Positions 51,863 to 56,536 of a stretch of 56,536 nt of DNA are shown in pieces. This DNA comes from an uncultured Chloracidobacterium sp. (GTDB lineage Bacteria > Acidobacteriota > Blastocatellia > Pyrinomonadales > Pyrinomonadaceae): NCBI GenBank assembly GCA_937941715.1, contig CALDGX010000196.1, forward strand, positions 1-56,536, given 5' to 3'. The translations under genes and the position numbers were made by a program. Position 1 is the first letter of the stretch. The number at the start of each line of letters is the position of its first letter. The notes under the pieces are model-generated. The model searched no databases and was not told the DNA's origin. It saw nothing but the letters and a program-made list of their open reading frames with translations.

Positions 51863-52895
51863 TCAAAACGACTGAGTTACTTCCACCTATCCAACCGTTA
51901 TTAGTATCCTGAAACGTAACAACAAAGAGATTGTCAGCTGTCGGGCTTTGTTCCGAGACCCAAGTGTTTCCGTCATCGATTGTGGAATAAATACTTCCCC
52001 CTAGTCCCACAACCCATCCATGGTTACCATCAAAATAGCCATCGACGAGTCCATTAGCATTCAACGGCGACTTATCTTCCCAAGTTTTTCCATCATAGCT
52101 CCTTAGCAAAATACCCTTTATGATGGGTTTTCTATTGTCGATAACGCGGGAAATCTTCGTACCGATTAACCATACGGAATTTTCCCGAATCAAAATTTTT
52201 GTAATGCCTCGATTCTCACCTAGATTTTGATACTCCCATTTACCACTGCGAAAGGACGCAACGATCCCATTGGGGCCAGCAGCCCACATTTCTGGCGAAT
52301 TCCCACGAAACAACTTGGTTAACTGCTCTTTTCTTTCAAAAACCTCCAACACATCCATCTTGTCATTCGTGACCGTAGCCTTAACAATTCCACCGTCACC
52401 GACTAACCACAAATAACCGTTTACATCGAAACAGATTCCCGTGAAGTCCGAGAAACGTTTGCCCAACTTTTGTCTGCTTTTAGAAGACGGGGCCACGACC
52501 TCCCAAGCCAATCCGCGATTTAGTGAGTGCATTAATACGGGAACACTCTTCGCACCGTCTTCGAACTGTTTGCCCACGACCCAAAGGCCGTGGTCGCTAT
52601 TTACGAAGTCAAACATTGCGCGATTTAGAAAATTATGACTGGTTTCCCACGTATTTCCTCCATCGTAGGTAGTCTTGACAGAAGCCACAGTTAAAGCCAC
52701 TCCCATATCGTGATCGAAAAAGAAAAGGTCAATGTAGCTTGGACTATCATCGATTTGACTACCAGAAATCTTGATCCAGTCTTTCTTGGGACTGGAGATA
52801 AATCCATTTATACCCTGATCCTTGGTCGCCAACAATAAGAAGATCACCATCACGAGGGCACCCAAAATAGTTATAGAAATCGAACCTCTTATCAT
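51855..52895 (-). CDS. Membrane-anchored YCF48-like beta-propeller protein; candidate immunity protein of the second Rhs tip
   Basis: The 346-residue protein has an N-terminal membrane helix (about 7-23). A beta-propeller of YCF48/BNR-like repeats follows; repeated marks are TTYDGGNTWETS, MHSLNRGLAWEVVA, LRSYDGKTWEDKSPL and YSTIDDGNTWVSEQS. YCF48 is known in plants and cyanobacteria as a photosystem II assembly factor, but many heterotrophs use the fold in other secreted proteins; no photosynthesis genes are here. Its ATG overlaps the stop of the Rhs tip gene as ATGA (52892-52895), so the two are translationally coupled. That position, and export to the cell surface side, suggest an immunity protein; this is inference. 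It could also be an unrelated passenger. Confidence 0.75.
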   Translation of the reverse strand: MIRGSISITILGALVMVIFLLLATKDQGINGFISSPKKDWIKISGSQIDDSPSYIDLFFFDHDMGVALTVASVKTTYDGGNTWETSHNFLNRAMFDFVNSDHGLWVVGKQFEDGAKSVPVLMHSLNRGLAWEVVAPSSKSRQKLGKRFSDFTGICFDVNGYLWLVGDGGIVKATVTNDKMDVLEVFERKEQLTKLFRGNSPEMWAAGPNGIVASFRSGKWEYQNLGENRGITKILIRENSVWLIGTKISRVIDNRKPIIKGILLRSYDGKTWEDKSPLNANGLVDGYFDGNHGWVVGLGGSIYSTIDDGNTWVSEQSPTADNLFVVTFQDTNNGWIGGSNSVVLRY

Positions 52896-53599
52896 TGCTC
52901 TGCCATCCTTAATTGAGTCCTGTTTCCCCTTCGTCGCAACGCGTTTTCAGAATCAACCGAGCCATCGGTGTTAATACCGCGAAGACGATCAGCAGCGTGA
53001 CCGTGCTCGTGAGCATCTATTTCGTAAACAGAACCAAATCTAAGGGGGTTACGGTCACTCGATATATCTTTCCCCTGGTTAGGCATCGCCTGAAACGCCG
53101 CGTTAGCATCTCGCACCGCATTATTTGAAACAAAAATCTGGATATTTCCACTTGGACTAGCCTCCGCAGGAATAGTAACTCCTCCACCCGAAGCTGCGAC
53201 CGATTCTCCTAGAGAGTCGGTGTCCGCAATTCGGAATTCTACAATTCTTGAGCTCTTCAATATAAATCCCATTCCCGCACTGTACGCCTTTTCATCACTA
53301 TTACCTCCAATTTGCGAAAATGCCTTGTAATCAGATTCGTCAATCGCTAATATTGTGACGTCGCTTTTCGATGCACCCGAACCGGAACAACCTTGAACAC
53401 AAGCCTTTCCCACTTTCACATATCGCCAGCGTTCCTCACCTAGTTCCGCCCTTAATCTCTGCAACGCCCTTTTCTGGTCGGCGGCCGACCCTGTTAGAAC
53501 TTCCACCTCACCGGACGGGTCAACAAATATCAAAGGATTATTTTGCACATAGATATATCGATTCCATCGCGTTGGCTTTGAAATGTAACGATCTAACAT
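52892..53599 (-). CDS. Orphan Rhs tip with HEHGH zincin-like domain (second toxin candidate)
   Basis: The 235-residue frame starts with the last part of an Rhs core: MLDRYISKPTRWNRYIYVQNNPLIFVDPSGE (1-31), the DPxG end that marks where Rhs toxins are cut. The unique C-terminal domain (32-235) has an exact zincin motif HEHGH (197-201, at 53011-52997) followed by GINTDGSVDSENALRRR, where Glu218 could be the third metal ligand. A Cys pair (about 67 and 71) lies near the front. The first in-frame start is ATG 53599, with AAGG before it; the Rhs homology continues upstream without a start. It is probably a toxin domain displaced from a full Rhs protein and silent or weakly expressed unless recombined. 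The stop is shared as ATGA with the YCF48-like gene. Confidence 0.8.
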   Translation of the reverse strand: MLDRYISKPTRWNRYIYVQNNPLIFVDPSGEVEVLTGSAADQKRALQRLRAELGEERWRYVKVGKACVQGCSGSGASKSDVTILAIDESDYKAFSQIGGNSDEKAYSAGMGFILKSSRIVEFRIADTDSLGESVAASGGGVTIPAEASPSGNIQIFVSNNAVRDANAAFQAMPNQGKDISSDRNPLRFGSVYEIDAHEHGHAADRLRGINTDGSVDSENALRRRGNRTQLRMAEQ

Positions 53600-53764
53600 T
53601 TTCTTCGCCTTTTTTGCATCTTTCTGTTGCTGAACCTCGGCAACTATCTTATACGGGTCTACTGAATAATATCGACCTAAGTTCTTTCCATAAGTCCTTG
53701 CCTGCGCAAAATCCAGCCCGGTTTCGGTGTCCCGTTCATACCCGGTAAATTCTTGCCTGACATC
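53600..53764 (-). pseudogene. Start-less fragment of Rhs core leading into the second tip
   Basis: Reading on, in the same frame as the tip gene, the sequence encodes about 55 residues of Rhs core: EFTGYERDTETGLDFAQAR, then TYGKNLGRYYSVDP, and a Lys-rich linker. No ATG, GTG or TTG occurs in frame between the TAA at 53773-53771 and the ATG at 53599, so this part cannot begin a protein. It aligns with the same core part of the neighbouring Rhs gene (QFTGYERDNESGLDFAQAR), but is clearly diverged. Its beginning coincides with the stop codon of the 168-residue gene (53763-53765). This is how a displaced Rhs tip with a short stretch of core for recombination looks. Confidence 0.8.
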
Positions 53765-54269
53765 ATTTAATTACCACTGGTAGCTTTTCAACTATAAAGC
53801 ACGGAAGCATTTTGAAATCTGTCGGAATTTCTTCAGTCTTGCCAGATTCGGTTAGTTCGTAATCCCTAAACTCGGTAGGCCTTAAAAAATACTTTTCGCC
53901 TTCTCTGTATGATACATTTCCGACGCAATCTTGGTTTTGTTCGTGTTCCCTTCGTTCTCTGAGAATAAACTTCAATTTTTTGTTAATCTCGGATTCGCTC
54001 AGACTGCGGTCGTACATTTGATATTTGACGAGGATATATTTATTACCGGCAAACTTTTCGTCATTCCATCTATCCACTCGCACGATCCAATTCTCAATCT
54101 GTACCCCGAAGCTTCTTGAACCTTCGCAAGATGGGCATCGATTGTCCTTCTTAAACGCGACAACCGCACCGTCGGCAACATACTTTGGTATTGCCTGCGC
54201 GTTGACGAGGCCAGCCAATAACAGGAAAAGAACTACCTGTGCGATCATCGATAAAATTCTTTTGGTCAT
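53763..54269 (-). CDS. Small exported protein; candidate immunity protein of the first Rhs tip
   Basis: The 168-residue protein has a signal peptide (1-25, ending VNAQ) and four cysteines in the mature part (C45-x2-C48, C115, C157), probably disulphide-bonded. I do not recognise a family; the fold appears alpha/beta with a charged helix ESEINKKLKFILRERREHE. Its ATG overlaps the stop of the Rhs gene upstream as ATGA (54266-54269), a coupling typical of toxin and immunity pairs. The signal peptide suggests it acts in the periplasm or at the surface, so the cognate toxin would act there. The role is inferred from position. Confidence 0.75.
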   Translation of the reverse strand: MTKRILSMIAQVVLFLLLAGLVNAQAIPKYVADGAVVAFKKDNRCPSCEGSRSFGVQIENWIVRVDRWNDEKFAGNKYILVKYQMYDRSLSESEINKKLKFILRERREHEQNQDCVGNVSYREGEKYFLRPTEFRDYELTESGKTEEIPTDFKMLPCFIVEKLPVVIK

Positions 54270-55984
54270 GGTTTCTCCTTCGGTTTAACTGGTGTTTGCG
54301 TCGGGGCCGTGGGTGCAACAACCTTGTCGATATCTCCGACAAGATTGGGAAAATTTCCCCTAGTTATAGACGCAAGCGGTATAGGAGTTTTGAATTTTTT
54401 GGTGACAGTGACCGAAGTGCCTAACCTGCCGAAATTGAACGTTGCATCCCGGCTCGAGACTCTTGCCCCAGCTAAATTTGAAGCATCTGACAATTCAATT
54501 TCCACACCACCAAAAAACTGATTAGCTGTCGCGTGTGACGAATTGTAAAGAGCATCGGGGTTGTCGGGATCAAACAAATCTAACGAGCTTTCATAACCTT
54601 CGATTGCTTCGTGAGCGATTACTTCTCCCGCGAGAGTCTTATTGCCGCTGGCGTTTAATTTGCTCAAATCTGAAAGGTCAACTGAATTCTGCCCAGCGCC
54701 ATCGAATCTGCCGAATGTTATTTTGTCCGAGCTCATCTCCACGTTTAACGTAGCCTTGCCAAAGGAATCGGTAATCGCTCCGTAGAGCTTTCGTTCCGAT
54801 TTGGACAATTTACTCGCATCGACCTTACCGACTATCGCTAATTTTCCGTTCTTGATTTCAACCTTGAATTGGGCATCCTTTCGATTGTTTAAATCCGTAG
54901 TTACCTGCTCTTGGCAGGCCTTTGTTTGCTCCTTATTGGTTTTGCAGTTAACCGCAACTTCCAATCCATCTGGATCGACGAAAGTTAAGGGATTGTTTCG
55001 CGTGTAAGCATACAAATTCCACGCTTGAGGGTGCGGCAAACGTCTAAATTCAATGTAAAGCGGGTCCGGCGAGGTAAAGCGCCCCAAAGAATTTCCGTAG
55101 TACCGTGCTTGAGCGAAGTCTAACCCCGACTCATTATCCCGTTCATAGCCGGTAAACTGCTTTCTGACTGCATCACCGACATAACCACTTGTTGACCGGC
55201 TTCCTGTTGCGGCGATCTCTTCGCCGAAGGGGTGGTAGTCGTGGCGGGAAGTGACGGCTCCTGTGACGTCGGTGTTGATCCGGGGACTTCCAAGGTGGTC
55301 GGCGGTTAGATACGCGACTTTTGCATCATTTGCCGAAGCCACAACCGTGGAATACTCCGCGATCTGTTTCCCGGCGGCGTCATAAACAAAGATCGTCACT
55401 TCGCCGGTTCCCGGAACCTCTTTCTTCACCCTTAGTCCGTCGCCGTCGTACCAGTATTTCCCGATGGCCGCGTTCGACGAATTCCTGACCTCGACCTGCT
55501 TATTCTCTCCGTCGTAAATGAACGTCTGCCCATTAGCATCCGTCAGAGTATTGCCAGCAGAATCATAGGTATAGTCCTGTCCGGAATTCATACGGTTGTT
55601 GTTCCCGCTGTTGATGCCCGGATTTAGCTGCCTTCTGAGCGTCGCACACAGTTCCGTATTGGAATTACAAAGCTTATCGAATCCTGCAAACGACGTATTA
55701 GGCTCGACAAAGTTACGATTGCCATAACGGTCATAACTAAAATCCTGCCGCCAAGTCTGCGTTCCGTTTGATGTTTCACTCGCATCGTCAAGCCGGTTCA
55801 ACGAGTCGTACGTATGGTTCTGTATCAGCGGATACGTCATCCTCGGAACCGTGATCGTTTGGCTTAGCAGATTCCCATTATTCAACGTCGTCGTCGCGCC
55901 GAAGAATGGCGATATCTGACGGTCTTTTTTCGGCATCCTCACACTCGCGTTTCGAAAGGCGTAGTAGAAGGCCGTCGTATACAT
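54266..55984 (-). CDS. Truncated Rhs/YD-repeat protein with HEAIE-containing C-terminal tip
   Basis: About 572 residues. Residues 20-260 hold YD-repeats (HTYDSLNRLDDASET, DYTYDSAGNTLTDANGQTFIYDGENK, KYWYDGDGLRVKK). The Rhs-associated core then runs ADHLGSPRINTD, FTGYERDNESGLDFAQARYYG and NNPLTFVDPDG (331-341). A unique tip follows (342-572) with AHEAIEGYESS (HEAIE at 458-462, 54613-54599), then SSHATANQ (His484), and a Pro-rich end. This is much shorter than full Rhs proteins (usually over 1,300 residues); it lacks a signal peptide and most of the repeats. The ATG at 55984 lies in the coding part of the upstream gene; ATG 55936 or TTG 55990 are alternatives. It is probably a displaced or 5'-truncated Rhs module. 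The HExxE motif may be a metal site, but this is not a standard zincin. Confidence 0.8.
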   Translation of the reverse strand: MYTTAFYYAFRNASVRMPKKDRQISPFFGATTTLNNGNLLSQTITVPRMTYPLIQNHTYDSLNRLDDASETSNGTQTWRQDFSYDRYGNRNFVEPNTSFAGFDKLCNSNTELCATLRRQLNPGINSGNNNRMNSGQDYTYDSAGNTLTDANGQTFIYDGENKQVEVRNSSNAAIGKYWYDGDGLRVKKEVPGTGEVTIFVYDAAGKQIAEYSTVVASANDAKVAYLTADHLGSPRINTDVTGAVTSRHDYHPFGEEIAATGSRSTSGYVGDAVRKQFTGYERDNESGLDFAQARYYGNSLGRFTSPDPLYIEFRRLPHPQAWNLYAYTRNNPLTFVDPDGLEVAVNCKTNKEQTKACQEQVTTDLNNRKDAQFKVEIKNGKLAIVGKVDASKLSKSERKLYGAITDSFGKATLNVEMSSDKITFGRFDGAGQNSVDLSDLSKLNASGNKTLAGEVIAHEAIEGYESSLDLFDPDNPDALYNSSHATANQFFGGVEIELSDASNLAGARVSSRDATFNFGRLGTSVTVTKKFKTPIPLASITRGNFPNLVGDIDKVVAPTAPTQTPVKPKEKP

Positions 55985-56507
55985 TCTCAAAGATTCCGAG
56001 AAAATACCGGCCTAAAATGCCCCTGTTTTCCAAATCCTCTTGATTGGAAGATTGGGTGAAGAAGGTTTTTAATGCTCTAAATTTCTCGTCGAAATTTACA
56101 TTAGTCCGTTGATCGGCGAAAACCCAATAAAGGCTTCGAAAAAATGAATTATCGGGTTCTAAGTCAGCCGCCCGTTTAATCATTTTTATACCGTCTTCAA
56201 AGCTTCTATCGAAGTGCGACTCGCCACGAGTTATCATTGCACCAGCAAATCCCAAAAAAAGTGCGCTATTACTATAGTGCGAACACGACTCGTCAAACAT
56301 TTGGCGCAACTCGCCCTCCCAAACCATTCGCATTTCTTCTGGAAAACTCCCCTCAACGATACGATCAAGCAAAACAAACATCGCTCTCAAATAGAGCTCG
56401 ATATCATCTTCTGATCCGTCTAAATTCGCATGCACAAATTCGATACTCGAATCCGAATTTGGATTCTCTTCGAAATCGTTCAATAGTTCATTCAACTCAC
56501 ATCTCAT
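55878..56507 (-). CDS. Alpha-helical (TPR-like) cytosolic protein; candidate immunity gene of an Rhs tip beyond the window
   Basis: The 209-residue acidic protein looks helical with TPR-like spacing, for example GIKMIKRAADLEPDNSFFRSLYWVF. I do not recognise a family. It has no signal peptide. Start is ATG 56507 with AAGGGG about 8 bases upstream; the frame remains open further, so an upstream start is possible. Its last 30 or so codons (55878-55970) lie over the beginning of the Rhs core, in another frame. This looks like a junction where a former downstream sequence was replaced by Rhs core. It would fit an immunity gene of a toxin located just beyond the window; this is inferred from the repeating order. 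Confidence 0.65.
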   Translation of the reverse strand: MRCELNELLNDFEENPNSDSSIEFVHANLDGSEDDIELYLRAMFVLLDRIVEGSFPEEMRMVWEGELRQMFDESCSHYSNSALFLGFAGAMITRGESHFDRSFEDGIKMIKRAADLEPDNSFFRSLYWVFADQRTNVNFDEKFRALKTFFTQSSNQEDLENRGILGRYFLGIFENVYDGLLLRLSKRECEDAEKRPSDIAILRRDDDVE

Positions 56508-56536
56508 TTCTTTAGCCCCTTTCAGAACATTGTGTT

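Noticed and set aside
51855..52895. Photosystem II assembly factor
   Set aside because: The YCF48-like fold is widespread; there are no photosynthesis genes, and the gene sits directly after an Rhs tip.
1..56536. tRNA, rRNA, insertion sequence or prophage genes
   Set aside because: I saw no T-loop-like GTTCGA context with a full cloverleaf, no rRNA, no transposase and no integrase; the Rhs island is not flanked by visible direct repeats.

Overview
The window is GC-rich, gene-dense chromosome, probably from an Acidobacteriota species (Blastocatellia/Pyrinomonadaceae-like). That placement is an inference from gene content: two secreted VWA proteins of the acidobacterial VWFA-related type, a DUF1800 protein, a DUF3857 transglutaminase-like protein, many small secreted proteins, a monomeric isocitrate dehydrogenase and an Rhs locus. 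I see no rRNA, tRNA, CRISPR array or transposase.

Layout. 1-9.2 kb: a secreted DUF3857 protein cut by the window edge, class I fructose-bisphosphate aldolase, a secreted metallo-beta-lactamase-fold (MBL) hydrolase, an overlapping GNAT/unknown/MBL operon, a DHH phosphoesterase, a small secreted protein and an amino acid permease. 9.2-9.6 kb: a non-coding stretch with 11-bp tandem repeats. 9.6-14.2 kb: a tight minus-strand operon DUF1015 - pdxH - GNAT - HETGH membrane protein - SDR - WalJ-like MBL. 14.2-23.4 kb: a lipoprotein, pterin carbinolamine dehydratase, an unknown secreted protein, isocitrate dehydrogenase, a P-type cation ATPase, a secreted 5'-nucleotidase and purE. 23.5-31.2 kb: a zinc-ribbon membrane protein, purK, crcB, fRMsr, TerC, a FecR protein, a CDF exporter, a LarA-like protein and a small secreted protein. 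31.4-34.5 kb: DUF1800 protein and a secreted serine hydrolase. 34.5-41.5 kb: a surface-polysaccharide cluster (GT4, GT2, Wzm/Wzt-type ABC exporter, methyltransferase, GT2). 41.5-51.6 kb: rhomboid, two DAACS symporters, a GlcD-like oxidase, a secreted histidine phosphatase, an SRPBCC protein, two VWA proteins and a phosphomannomutase/phosphoglucomutase.

51.7-56.5 kb is visibly more AT-rich and is the most interesting part. It reads on the minus strand as a serial Rhs toxin/immunity array: a small alpha-helical gene; an Rhs core without the usual long N-terminus, ending in a variable tip with an HEAIE motif; an exported small protein overlapping it by ATGA; a start-less 55-codon fragment of Rhs core that runs into a second tip with an HEHGH zincin motif; and a membrane-anchored YCF48-like beta-propeller that again overlaps its tip by ATGA. 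This is the architecture expected of displaced ('orphan') Rhs tips with their cognate immunity genes. The immunity assignments are inferences from position and coupling.
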